DNA of 64,000 nucleotides from Acanthacorydalis orientalis (GCA_034766995.1 CM068322.1:9639310-9703309); one strand, 5' to 3'. Shown: positions 1 to 9,710, numbered from the stretch's first letter. Notes: generated from the letters alone by a model not told the origin. Program-made: numbers and translations.

Positions 1-33
1 ACATTGTTAGTTATTCATAGCCATTTAGTAAAC

Positions 34-166
34 ATGGATCAGTTCTCTGGTATACATCGAGTTTTTGCTGTGAAATAATTTTACAAAAATGATCAGTCTG
101 TACAACTGTATAACTGCCATTTTGCAATTATTATAACATTCCGCGTCGCGCACAGGTACCGACCGG
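34..166 (+). pseudogene. N-terminal fragment of a Tc1/mariner-related transposase
   Basis: Reading from the ATG at 34 gives VFAVK, a stop, then FYKNDQSVQL; after a shift the next frame reads YYNIPRRAQVPTG. This is the start of the insect DDE transposase type whose catalytic region carries an HFHLNGYVNKQN-like motif (a DUF4817-type N-terminus, named from family knowledge). A related copy lies on the other strand at 24996-26040, with NHYNILRCGQVPTD at the equivalent place. One in-frame stop and at least one frameshift make it dead. It is cut at 166 by a short (TA)n run that borders the next mariner relic. Confidence 0.6.
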
Positions 167-262
167 ATATATATATATATATGTATTGGGTGTTGGAATT
201 AATTCGTAGCGTTTTATTCATGAAAAAAGATCGTTTATTTTAAATGAAATTGAAAAAACATA

Positions 263-1297
263 TCATTCAAAGTATTGTCCATCGTTATCCACTACTTTTT
301 CCCATATTTCGGACAGGAGACGAATACCTCGTCGGAAGAACGCCTCGTCTTTAGATGAAATCCACGAATCGACCCATTTTTTTGCAATCTTCATAAGAAG
401 TGAGCTTCTGCCCAGACAGGCCATGACTCATCGATCGAAACAAGTGGTAATCAGAAGGAGCAATATCTGGGGAATACGGCAAGTGGGGTAGAACTTCCCA
501 TTTGAGCGTTTCCAAGTATATTTTGACCGGTTTTGAGACGTGCGGACGAGCATTGTCGTGCTGCAAAATCACTTTGTCGTGTCTTTCAGAGTATTCCGGT
601 CGTTTTTCTTTCAATGCACGGCTCAAGCGCATCAATTGTCGATGGTAGCGATCTCCAGTGATGGTTTCATTCGGTTTGAGTAGCTCATAGTAGATCACAC
701 CCTTATGATCCCACCAATTACAGAGCATGAGCTTGGATTCATGGATATTTGGCTTCGCCGCTGATGTTGATGTTTGCCCGGGCTTAACCCATGACTTTCA
801 GCGCTTGGGATTGTCGTAATTGATCCACTTTTCATCGCCCGTGACAATTCGATGCAAAAATCTCTTCCTTTTCTCCCGTTGAAGCAGAAGTTCACAGGTA
901 GAAAAACACTTTTCAACATCCCTCGGTTTTAATTCGTATGAGACCCAATTTCGTTGCTTTGGATCATTCCCATGGATTTAAGGCATTTTCCTACCGTTGA
1001 CAAATCAACTCCCAACGATTCAGACAATTCTTGAAGTGTTTGACATGGGTCTTCATTAATCAATGCCTCTAATTCTTCATCGTCGAACTTTTTCGGCTAT
1101 CTAGGTCGTTTGTCTTCCGAGTCGAAATCACCACTTTTAAAACGTACAAACCACTTCCGACACGTTTGCTTAGCTAGAGCATAGTCACCATAAACTTCCA
1201 CTAAAATACGATGACTTTCGGCAAGACTTTTTTTCATGTTAAAGTAATGAAGTAAAACTCCCCGCAAAAACAATTTTTCCGGCACGAAATTCGACAT
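263..1297 (-). pseudogene. mariner transposase, near full length, frameshifted (mauritiana/cecropia-like)
   Basis: The protein begins MSNFVPEKLFLRGVLLHYFN at 1297 and ends DNDGQYFE-stop at 263, about 345 codons, the usual mariner length. The N-terminal helix-turn-helix half is followed by EDKRPR-stop-PKKFDDEELEAL, so one stop interrupts the linker. The first catalytic aspartate lies in VTGDEKW (about 833-853, shifted frame). The second and third are in VILQHDNARPH and YSPDIAPSDYHLF with exactly 34 residues between them, the D34D signature, in an open frame at 351-728. At least two frameshifts and stops break it, but all three catalytic residues survive, so it is among the least decayed elements here. 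The left edge abuts (TA)n at 166-182; I did not find a matching pair of inverted ends. Confidence 0.9.
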
Positions 1298-1488
1298 ATT
1301 CGATAAAATACAGAGTGTTGTTATTTACGCTTCAACCAAATGACATACTGAAACTGACGCCTAAGGACAGCTGCTTTACGGGGAATATTTGGTTAAATCG
1401 AACAATGAAAGAATGTACTACCTACGCTATTGATTCAGTTAGTATTCAAGTTCGATTTCGTGAAGACAGTTTTTTTAATCTTGTAAAA

Positions 1489-2513
1489 GTAGATCACGAA
1501 CAACGTGTACACATTAAATTTTGTTTCAAACTTCAGAAAAGTGACAAAGAAATCCTCGAAATAGTTCTGTTAGTTTACGTGGATGTTGGAATGACTCTTA
1601 AGACGATTTACAAATCCTTCAAGCAATTCTGTAATAGTTGTGAGTCTGTTGAAGATAAGGAAATATTTAGATTCCCTTCAACATGAAAAACCGATGAAAA
1701 CATTAAAAAAATCAGTAAAATTGTTCGATCAAATAGAACATTACCTACTTGATGAATTTTTGATGATCTGGACATTCTTACGGTTCGGTTCAAAGCATTT
1801 TAACGACACATTTGAACATGAGGCGAGTAAGTGCAAAATTCATTTCACGCGGGTTGTCCCCTGAAAAAAAGAAACAGCGTTTGTCAATTTTGTCTGAGTT
1901 GTGTGATCGTCCCGCTTGAGATTCCGAATTTTGAAAAGTGTCATTACTAGAGATGAATCTTGAGTGTACGATTATGATTCTGAGACCAAGGTTCAGAGTT
2001 TTTATTAGAAATCACTCAGTTCGTACCGTGAGAAAAAAGCTCGCCAGTCGAGATTCAACATTAAGGTGATGATTGTTTTATTCGATTTGTAAGAAATTGT
2101 AGTAGTGAGGTTTGTACGTAAAGATGCACCAGAGTATTGTAAAAGCTATAAGGGCGTATTATAACATTGCTAACTAAATGATATGGGCATAAAAAGATCA
2201 AAGAAATGGGAAAATTGTTTCATCCTCCATCATAACAATGCTCATTGCCACACATTGCTATTAATGCAAAAATTTGTGTGGAATAAAAAAATTACGGTGT
2301 ATTTCTCCTTCATTACAATCAAAAAATTTGGCACCGTGCCACTTTTGATTTCATCAAATGGAAAATGTTAATGTTGAAGCGTTTATAGACAATTTCGAAA
2401 ATTAGCGCAATTAAAGGTACGAAGAAGGACTTCCAATACTATTTTGAAAAGTGTAAAAAATGTTGGAATAAATGCTTAGAAAAAGGAATGAAGGAGTGTT
2501 TTGAGATGAATTA
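1489..2513 (+). pseudogene. mariner transposase pseudogene, 'HEQRVxIKFC' lineage
   Basis: It starts DHEQRVHIKFCFKLQKS, typical of a distinct mariner lineage (GVQW/MOS-like proteins), and continues through SVEDKE and RFPSTSKTDENIKKI in other frames. The first catalytic motif reads VITRDES-stop at about 1942-1965, so the expected tryptophan codon is now a stop. The second reads LHHNNAHCHT at about 2223-2252, with the catalytic aspartate replaced by asparagine. The C-terminus KGTKKDFQYYFEKCKKCWNK (about 2412-2473) matches the family's usual ending. Many frameshifts and stops; clearly old. It converges on the different mariner at 263-1297. Confidence 0.82.
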
Positions 2514-2576
2514 ATTGTATTTTAGCTCAATAAAATTTTGTTTTTCGAGTATCACTAATCTTTTTGATCACTCCTC

Positions 2577-2578
<2 letters not shown>

Positions 2579-2644
<66 letters not shown>

Positions 2645-2671
2645 TAATGTTGTATATATATATATATATAT
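2579..2671. repeat. (TA)n microsatellite, two blocks
   Basis: A pure TA run at about 2580-2642 and a second at 2652-2671. The second ends exactly where the next element's TTAGGTTCC terminus begins, as expected for a TA-targeting transposon. Confidence 0.95.
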
Positions 2672-3187
2672 TAGGTTCCAAAAGTAATTCCGTGCTTTTC
2701 AATTAAACCAATCATAACTCAGTTTTAAGTTGAAATATTTCTCGTCGTTTTTGAAGTGTCTAACTTAACATTTAGAATTACTATGTATCTTGCTCAAGCA
2801 GTTGGCATAACCTCACAAAACAGTCATAAACACGATAGCACCCGAAAAGCAGCTATTTAGACTTTACATGCTTTGTCCATTCCAGTTGAAAAAAATGTTG
2901 CGCAAGTCGTGGATACGATTTATTCAACTTTAGGGGAAGGTGTTGATAAAACAACAAACTTGATGCATAAACATCCAAAGAATGCTAAATAGAGGTCCTA
3001 AAATGCATTACTACTTGACATTGTTACTCATGCCATAGTTTTTTGATAAGGGATTCGTCAGTTACCAGTCACATGGAGAAAAGTTATCCAAAGTAATGGG
3101 GAATATTTGGAGGATTAAAATGTATTTCATTTTTTCGTAAACATTCATTTTCCATGAAAAAGACACCGAATTAATTTGTACACATTA
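2671..3187 (+). mobile_element. mariner-ended non-autonomous element with unrelated interior
   Basis: The left end TTAGGTTCCAAAAGTAATTC and the reverse complement of the right end (TAATGTGTACAAATTAATTC) agree over most of the outer 28-30 bp, so this is a mariner-type element of about 517 bp. Only the last residues of a transposase survive (3050-3118). The 350 bp before them do not read as transposase in any frame I tried. One frame gives a decayed open stretch containing TLHALSIPVEKNVAQ and VVDTIYSTLGEGVDKTTNLM, unlike mariner and not recognised. Confidence 0.6.
3050..3118 (+). pseudogene. mariner transposase C-terminal stub
   Basis: The frame reads GIRQLPVTWRKVIQSNGEYL then ED and a stop, the standard mariner C-terminus (compare RW-K-I--NG-YF). 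It is the only recognisable coding part of the element at 2671-3187. Confidence 0.75.
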
Positions 3188-3189
3188 TA

Positions 3190-3995
3190 TGTGTGTACAT
3201 TATATATATAAAGACACTAGGTTCTAGACACTAAAGATTTCCATTATTAAGTAGATTTTTATCTTTTTTAAATATAATATTTCTGAACAAAAAAAAAATA
3301 AAGGAATTATTTTAGATGTAGTGTTATTAAAGATAATAAATCACATTTTACTTTTAAATAATCAGAACAAAATGTATGTTTTCATGAGCTATATATTTTG
3401 ATATTATTTTAACACTTAAAGACTATTTAATTTGTTCTTATTTATCTTACATGTACACATTATTTTTTCGACATACTTCTAACAGAAGTTAATTAATTAT
3501 TCATAAACATTTAATTCCGTATTACCATCAAATATTAAATTTGAAAAAAGTTCAATTTTCTATTTATAGATAGTATTAATATATTTCTTTCATAAACATA
3601 ATCAACTTGTTAAAATAAATGAACATTTATATATTTTGATATTTTTGTTTACAGTCAATTTCAATCCACGTGTTTCAGAAAAAAAATTTCGTATTTAAAT
3701 TTGACGCAGCACGAAAACCGCGTTTTAATTTCATTGTACGAAAAGAAAGCAAAATATTGTATATACAAGGTCATATAGTATATAAATATTCATGAACCGA
3801 ATTAATTTTGCATAATTTACAATAAAGAAATAATGTCTTTTATATGAGAAAGTCATTTCTTTTTATTTAAAAATGTATTTTCTCATTTGGATATTTAAAA
3901 ATGTTTCATTACTTGAAAATTTACTACATTCATTAAATTTTTCATTACCAATGTATGTAATTACACATTCATTAACTGCGTTTATTATTTAAGAT
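3190..3995. other. AT-rich spacer with a diverged repeat
   Basis: No exon-like frame. About 3411-3530 resembles 29155-29270 (shared words such as TTATTCATAAACATTTAA and TACATGTA), suggesting an old unclassified repeat. Confidence 0.3.
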
Positions 3996-4001
3996 AAATT
4001 T

Positions 4002-4057
4002 ATATATATATATATGTACACACACACACACACAAATTCACATATATATATATATGT
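4002..4057. repeat. compound (TA)n(CA)n microsatellite
   Basis: TA run, then about eight CA units, a short unique spacer, then TA again. Confidence 0.9.
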
Positions 4058-4391
4058 ATGAATGTATTTTTTACCGAATAGTAATTGTAATTTTAATGTA
4101 AATTTTCTGAAATTCATTATATTTCGAATTTTTTTAATTTTCTGTTATACATTATTGAAAGATATTTCGCAAAATTCTTTAATATTCGGTAATAATTTGG
4201 TAGATCTAGACCTTTTTTATCGTTAAGTTCCATTACTAGCATTAAAAAGTTCTTCACTAAAATTTGAGAATAATTTAATTTATTTGAAATATTTTCTGTG
4301 TTGTTATTTGTTAAAATAATTATTTTCTGTCTTTTAATGAATGATAGTTGTTTTCTATGTATCATAATGAAAAGGAAAAGTATAACTTAAT

Positions 4392-4679
4392 TTCACAAAT
4401 TAATTCCTTTTCGACCACAATCCACAACTTATATTTCCGTTCAAAAATGTTTAATAAATCATTACTGATAATTCTTGAGTATGTTTATGCGGATTTGAAT
4501 GGCGGTATGTGAAAAATCTGATTGTGATATTTCTGTATTTTTTTTACCTTGGAGATGATTGTATCTTTTTCGAAATTTACATAAGCAACAGTTGAAATGA
4601 TCAATAATTAATTACTGAACATTTAATAAAAATAAAATGTTTTATAGGCTGTTGGGTGTAAAAATAATTCATTTGCGAA
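4392..4679. mobile_element. MITE with long inverted ends ('TTCACAAAT' family), copy 1
   Basis: The left end starts TTCACAAATTAATTCC and the right end, read in reverse complement, starts TTCGCAAATGAATTAT. The pairing continues inward through TTCAAAAATGTTTAATAAATCATT on the left and its counterpart around 4600-4640, giving arms of 75 bp or more around a short centre with AAATTTACATAAGCAACA. Length 288 bp, no coding capacity. The same arrangement recurs at 4745-5190 and 5350-5613, with fragments at about 21190, 36150, 43500 and 50182. Superfamily unknown. Confidence 0.6.
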
Positions 4680-4744
4680 TGTAAATTTAATCGCAGATTC
4701 AGGTCTGTGTTATGTATAAAGGTGAAAATCAAACTAAGAGTTTA

Positions 4745-5190
4745 ACAAATAATTTTCTTGCACCTCCCATATGTCACACAAAATAAGCAATCGGACATGT
4801 TTAATAATTGATTATTATTAAATATTGATGAATTTCTATACTAACTGTCATAGTACTAATATATAATAATAATTTAGATTAAATATTTCTGATCTTTGAC
4901 ACTTAAATCCTTTGTGATCCACTGTATAGATGTTTTGGACATCGCGTTTCCATTGAACAAGTCCACTGTCCAGACCCTTTGGATAAATTTATCCAGAGGG
5001 ATTGAACAAAGGTCCTGTTCAATCGAAATGCGATTTCCAGAACGTCTAGACAGTGGACCGCAAAGGGTCAAAGATGATTTCATCTTCATCGAAATACGCT
5101 CAAGAAACAAAAAAAATATCAATAAATAATTATTGAACATATACGATCAGAAAATTATGTTGAAAAATTTTTTGTTAAAATGCATCGAGC
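4745..5190. mobile_element. 'TTCACAAAT' MITE, copy 2, carrying a nested palindrome
   Basis: The left arm (about 4745-4830, with ACATGTTTAATAATTGATT) and right arm (about 5105-5185, with AATAATTATTGAACAT) match the family arms. The central motif TCATCGAAATACGCTCAAGA at 5086 matches the centre of the 5350 copy (TATCGAAATGCGCATAAGCA). The extra 184 bp at 4892-5075 lie between left arm and centre and are absent from the other copies. Boundaries are approximate. Confidence 0.45.
4892..5075. repeat. 184-bp near-perfect palindrome (foldback element or hairpin-RNA candidate)
   Basis: The sequence matches its own reverse complement around a perfect 14-bp centre, GGATAAATTTATCC at 4981-4994. The outer arm ATCTTTGAC at 4892 pairs with GTCAAAGAT at 5067-5075. 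GTCCACTGTCCAGAC (4961-4975) pairs with GTCTAGACAGTGGAC (5044-5058) at 14 of 15 positions. A nested perfect stem GATTGAACA/TGTTCAATC sits at 5000-5024. It is clearly less AT-rich than its surroundings, and the palindrome explains why both strands are open for about 80 codons here. It could be a small foldback transposon or the template of a long hairpin RNA; no second copy in the window. Confidence 0.7.
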
Positions 5191-5349
5191 CATATATAAA
5201 ACTTTATAGTAACTATTTTTAGTTTTAAGTTTTTTATTTCAATTCAATTGATTTACTAAATTTGTAAATATATGTACTTAAATGGAAAAAAAGTAATATT
5301 AAAATAATGTAGATATCATAATACAGTTAAAACACTGACTAAACTCGTG

Positions 5350-5613
5350 TTCACAAATGAATTCTTCTTGTATCGCAGAAACCATAAAAAATATGTTCAA
5401 AAATATTCAATAAATAATTATTTATCATTTTTTATTATTCCTCTGTTACTATTTTTTTTCTGTACTTTGGGACTCTGGAGATAACAGCATCATTATCGAA
5501 ATGCGCATAAGCAAAAATCAAAATTATCAATGATCATGAATGATCTATCCAACATTTTTGACCAGAAATATTTTCTGTGGTTTGTGAGGCGAAAAAAAGA
5601 ATTTATTTGTGAA
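5350..5613. mobile_element. 'TTCACAAAT' MITE, copy 3
   Basis: The left end TTCACAAATGAATTCTTCTT and the right end, whose reverse complement starts TTCACAAATAAATTCTTTTT, pair for about 75 bp including GAAACCATAAAAAATAT against AAACCACAGAAAATAT. The centre holds ATTATCGAAATGCGCATAAG. Length 264 bp; this is the best-preserved copy for defining the family. Confidence 0.65.
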
Positions 5614-5843
5614 TATGAATTTTGTAAATGTGTTTGAACTGTATTGAGATGTATACATATTTTTTATGTGTACTACTTTAATTGTACAAAAAAAATGTAG
5701 TTTATTGTGTGAAAAGATTATACATTTGTGAAGGCATAGTTGTATTGTGTAAATATTATAAATATGTAATAAATAAATATGTGTAAATATTACTAAGTAT
5801 AAATATTTTGCAAGGGAAAAATCAATTGACTGCAGCATATTTT

Positions 5844-5846
<3 letters not shown>

Positions 5847-5885
<39 letters not shown>

Positions 5886-5902
5886 GTTTGTGTGTGTATT
5901 AT

Positions 5903-5940
<38 letters not shown>
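5847..5940. repeat. (TA)n microsatellites with a (TG)n spacer
   Basis: Two TA runs of about 33 bp separated by ACATGTTTGTGTGTGTATTA. Confidence 0.95.
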
Positions 5941-5948
<8 letters not shown>

Positions 5949-6060
5949 ATTGAAAGAGTTTCGAATTAACGAATAAAGTCTTAATAAATCCTGTACAGTA
6001 ATATTTTATGATTTTATTTTTATTGAATAGAAAATCGACATCCAAATTGAAATTCAAAAC

Positions 6061-6070
6061 GTATATATAG
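6061..6070 (+). promoter_or_regulatory. possible TATA box of a mini-gene
   Basis: GTATATATAG lies about 85 bp before the ATG at 6153. A start of transcription about 30 bp downstream would leave a 5' leader of 55-60 nt, usual for insects. TATA words are frequent in DNA this AT-rich, so weight is given only because of the exon-like features that follow. Confidence 0.3.
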
Positions 6071-6152
6071 GAATCGTTTATTGATAAAACACGAATCCAT
6101 TTGTAATAAATTTTAACCGTATCTGTACTTTACACATTCACCCTCGAATCGG

Positions 6153-6209
6153 ATGAACGGCCTAGCCTTAGGTCTTGCCATTCTTCTTGCCTTTGCTGAT
6201 ATTATTTAA
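6153..6209 (+). CDS. candidate signal-peptide exon of a small secreted protein
   Basis: The frame reads MNGLALGLAILLAFADII-stop: a start, a hydrophobic core of Leu/Ile/Ala and a small residue near position 15, which looks like an insect signal peptide. The preceding ATCGG gives a poor Kozak context. The stretch is markedly richer in G and C than its flanks. A strong splice acceptor and a 37-nt exon follow 84 bp later (6294-6330). No good GT donor lies before the TAA, so either the first exon has lost its donor (pseudogene) or this is chance. Product unknown; family not recognised. Confidence 0.3.
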   Translation: MNGLALGLAILLAFADII

Positions 6210-6293
6210 AGGAAAATTCTATTTTTAGATATATCTGTCTCTTCACTGATCTAAAAGTTTTTTTAAAAATATTGATATGTGTTTCTTTTCCAG

Positions 6294-6330
6294 CTCACAA
6301 TCCAACTAAAGCAGTGAAATTCGACTTACT
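6294..6330 (+). CDS. candidate 37-nt internal exon of the same mini-gene
   Basis: It is preceded by a good polypyrimidine tract and acceptor (TGTGTTTCTTTTCCAG) and followed by a consensus donor (GTAAGTATTT). With one base from the preceding exon it reads AHNPTKAVKFDLL without a stop. Such a residue run directly after a signal peptide would be the start of a mature peptide. No next exon recognised downstream. Confidence 0.3.
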
Positions 6331-6376
6331 GTAAGTATTTAAATCTATTAAATATATAATTCGTTCATATATAGAG

Positions 6377-6577
6377 TGATTCAAGTTGGAGTTCCACACT
6401 AAAGTAATAAAAAATAACGAAAAAATTAAAAAAAGATGTTATTCCCCATTTAGTATTTTAGGTTAATTGTATTTTGGTATTGAATTGAACTAAAATACTA
6501 AATAAAAAATAAAATGACTCGTCCGAACCCCTGGATTCCCTTTTAATATTTCCATCTGGAAGCCTAAATTGAATCAT
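6377..6577. mobile_element. 200-bp MITE ('GTGATTCAA' family), copy 1
   Basis: Ends are inverted repeats of about 21 bp: GTGATTCAAGTTGGAGTTCC on the left; the right end in reverse complement reads ATGATTCAATTTAGGCTTCC. A second copy of the same length at 30600-30799 shares the interior (words such as TTATTCCCCATTTAGTATTT here and TTATCCCCCATTCAGTATTT there). No coding capacity. Confidence 0.7.
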
Positions 6578-6579
6578 TT

Positions 6580-7376
6580 ATATAAGTTGAAAATGTGATT
6601 GAAATATAAAATGAGAAAAATTAGATTTTTTCATGCATTCCATAATTACTTACTCTTGATTTATTTTATTCTGAAATATTTTATTTATAACACCAAAAAT
6701 TATGTCAGTAAATAGTAATCTTTAATATACGATAATTTAAATTTATATAAAATAGACAAAGAAAAAAAAATTTTTTTATTAGTTTTGAGACTATATTAAA
6801 TGATTTTGGTTTTAAAAATTTGAAATAGAATATAAGAATACTTGAAATTGAAGAAAATTAGAAGGCATAAATATTATTAATTAAAGATATTAAATATCTT
6901 GCACCTATATTTTTATTGTATAATTTAACATAGAAAATATTTATTAAATTGTTAATCTCTATTAAGTTTTTTTAGTAATTAGTACTCAATCTTAGCTAAA
7001 GGAATAACGTTAAGAAATAATATCTATTGTATTGATTAACAGTTATAAATGTACTAAGACAACAGAATAAAATACACAATCAGTGTTACTGACGTATAAA
7101 CGTAAATAGTAGTTAATTGTAATTACATAAATAAATATTTGTTAATAGATATTTCCTATCAAATATTTCACTGAATTTCAAATTAGATTTAACTATAAAT
7201 AAATATTTAAATTTGTAACAGTAAATAGATAAATAAATCTTTATTAAATATTACAACAATTTTCGAAATTAGTAGTTTTTTATGAATGAAGTTTTGATTC
7301 TTTTTTATGACTACTAAAACTATAAATCACTTATCGAATAGATATAAGTCTTATCTAGTTGGAGTTTATTTTATTC
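6580..7376. other. AT-rich spacer
   Basis: Nothing beyond A/T-rich low-complexity sequence; no usable frame or repeat recognised. Confidence 0.5.
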
Positions 7377-7560
7377 CGGGATTACAGACAGACATTGTAT
7401 TCGATAGACATGTGCACTTTTCCAATCGTTGCACCCTACCCGCAACCCTATTTCGTTGCCAAGGAAACACTATTCACCCCTAGACAATAATAAATACAAT
7501 CAAGCACGCTACTTTCTATTGCAATTATTTCCACGAAAAACTCATATTATATACACGAAG
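7377..7560 (+). promoter_or_regulatory. GC-richer island with an RFX X-box-like site
   Basis: The stretch stands out from the AT background and contains GTTGCCAAGGAAAC at 7455-7468, close to the RFX X-box palindrome GTTGCCATGGCAAC, and nearby GTTGCACCC-TACCCGCAAC (7429-7445), an imperfect inverted repeat. X-boxes control ciliary and sensory-neuron genes in animals. No gene start is visible next to it; an enhancer or distal promoter role is inference. Confidence 0.25.
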
Positions 7561-7609
7561 AGCTAAACGTTCCTTATGTATAAATTTGTTCGTGTGGAAA
7601 TATTTTACC

Positions 7610-7612
<3 letters not shown>

Positions 7613-7654
<42 letters not shown>
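7613..7654. repeat. (TA)n microsatellite
   Basis: About 20 TA units. Confidence 0.95.
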
Positions 7655-7656
<2 letters not shown>

Positions 7657-8048
7657 CAGTTCACTTTGAAAAATGCAATTCAAATAGTTTGTTGTTGTGA
7701 TCATCAGATAAAAATGTCATTGACTCGTGTAAAATGGAAAAAGATTTTCAAATGTTATTTGAAACTTATGTAGGTCATGATTTTTCCGGATATCTGGTAC
7801 AGATATGAGCAACGGCTACTCGAACTGTTTGACTTATCATTCTTAAATTCGAATAGCATTGTTACTTTTATAGTACAGTCGGATCGGACATAGTATGTTG
7901 GTTCACAGACGGATATATTTAGAAATATGTTTGCAGCTAGACATTACAAAGACCGTTGTCGATAGTAATCTTGCATTCTTTCGTGTATTTTATGTCATAC
8001 TTTATGATAGTAAGTTTTATTTTTATGTATTTAATGAAATATGTATAT

Positions 8049-8056
8049 ACACACAT

Positions 8057-8104
<48 letters not shown>
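8049..8104. repeat. compound (CA)n(TA)n microsatellite
   Basis: About 13 CA-type units followed by about 14 TA units. The frames over it are microsatellite translation. Confidence 0.95.
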
Positions 8105-8859
8105 CTGTGTTTATATGTGTGGGTATTATAACGAATACAATATATTGTAATACCAAAAACTCACGTAAAAGCAGTGGCAGCAATACTAACACGTCTACCA
8201 GCTTGAAATGGCATACAGTGCAGTTGACTGAATGTACATACAAAATTTTCAAAACATTATTTTGATTTCAATAAAAATACGGCTACAGATGAAACTATTT
8301 ACATAATTTATGGTAACATTTATAAGAAAAAAAATATCATGCAGATTTAAAGAAAATAATAAAGTGCAAGTCAGTCTTTCTCCATCTTTTTCGTGCCGGT
8401 CTTCCTGTGCCCCCCCCCCCTGTCCAACTGTAGAAAGATAGCTATTTAAATGGTTTGTTTGAAAATACAACATGTTTTATTATATTTTTTATAATTTACA
8501 TAAAATACAATAATTAATTAAAAATGTATACTTTAAGTATTTTTCGATCAATGTGACTCTCGTGCTTGATGACCAGAAATAAACGTTTTTATATCCAGTT
8601 CTATTACTGTAAGGATAACCTAAGATCACCTCTGTCCATTTTGTTAAGGCGATTTCGCGTTAGCATAAGTAAATAATTCACACGACTGAAACTTGATTCT
8701 ACTAAATACAAAGAGTAGGAAATGTAATGAAAAACAATTTTTCTTCATCTTAAAGCTCTAAAAACTTTTTAAATATTGTACTTTTGATCCAAAAATGGTG
8801 TTTTTTTTAACTCAAAGTTATTTTGGCTGCTATGTTTCTTCTCAAACTCTATTGATTAT
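8105..8859. other. spacer with an 11-bp poly-C run
   Basis: No gene recognised. A run of 11 C at 8410-8420 is exceptional in DNA this AT-rich. 8160-8230 is slightly GC-richer, with an open frame on the + strand that I cannot assign. Confidence 0.4.
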
Positions 8860-8990
8860 CACTTTTCTGTTCACTTCAGTTCTGTGTTCTTTTTTCTTCA
8901 CTTCTCTATTTTCTTTTTTCTTGTATGTCTTCTTTTTTTGACCACTTCTCTGTTTTTCTTCGTTTCTCACTTCTCTCTGTGACCCTTAAT
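8860..8990. repeat. pyrimidine-rich tract
   Basis: The + strand is almost purely C/T, with recurring CACTTCTCT and TTTTTTCTT words. It runs up to the hAT-type terminus at 9092 and may be the interior of that element. Confidence 0.55.
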
Positions 8991-9022
8991 TTTGTTCTGT
9001 AGCCTCTTATTACGTGATATTC

Positions 9023-9092
9023 ACCCGTGGACCACTTGGAATATCCTGGGGTACTCTAGGGGCTATATGGCTCCCCAAGATGAGAACCTCTG
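9023..9092 (-). mobile_element. hAT-type terminal sequence (one end only)
   Basis: Read on the minus strand from 9092 the sequence begins CAGAGGTTCTCATCTTGGGG, the form of hAT superfamily termini (CAG-GG/GTTCTCA type), followed by GC-rich subterminal sequence. The opposite end was not found, so this is a solo or truncated end. The following 8 bp would be the target duplication (GCGTAAGT), but no matching partner flanks a second end. Confidence 0.5.
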
Positions 9093-9677
9093 GCGTAAGT
9101 AACGAATATTATCATAGTATCATTTCAGTTAGATATTATTATATTTTTAATTATGATATTTATTAACTGGATTAATATAAATGTAAAATAAATTTTAAAA
9201 TGAATAAATGTGTTCAAAAGATGTGATTTTGATTACATATTCAAGTAAAAGTGCACATAACATTTATACATAAATTATTAGATATACATAAACCAATTTC
9301 AATAAAAGGACTTTACAATAAAAATAATGTTTAGACATAGATATATAGGAGATATTATTTATTACCTTTTATTAGATATTATATTTAAATTGTCATACGT
9401 ATAGACTCAAATATGCTTCTTATGAGTTTTATATAAAAAGCAACACAAGCTAATAGATAACTAATATTTCACCTTTCTTTTATGTGATAAATGTTGAGAG
9501 TTTCCAGTATTCTAGTATTTGGTATCTGATTCTAAATATTATGTTTACCAATAATCTTCTATATTAAACTAATTCACATATTTTGTTAGTAATGACTATT
9601 AATTATATAATTTTAACAAAATTATATATATATATATAAAATTATAAAAGAAGCAATTAAAACAGTTAAAATCATAA

Positions 9678-9710
<33 letters not shown>

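Noticed and set aside
4896..5129. Two overlapping open frames on opposite strands as small genes
   Set aside because: Explained by the palindrome at 4892-5075, which makes both strands similar.
8663..9100. GCATAAGT at 8663 as the upstream target duplication for the hAT end at 9092 (GCGTAAGT follows it)
   Set aside because: The sequence after 8670 does not start with a hAT CAG terminus, so the 7-of-8 match is probably chance.
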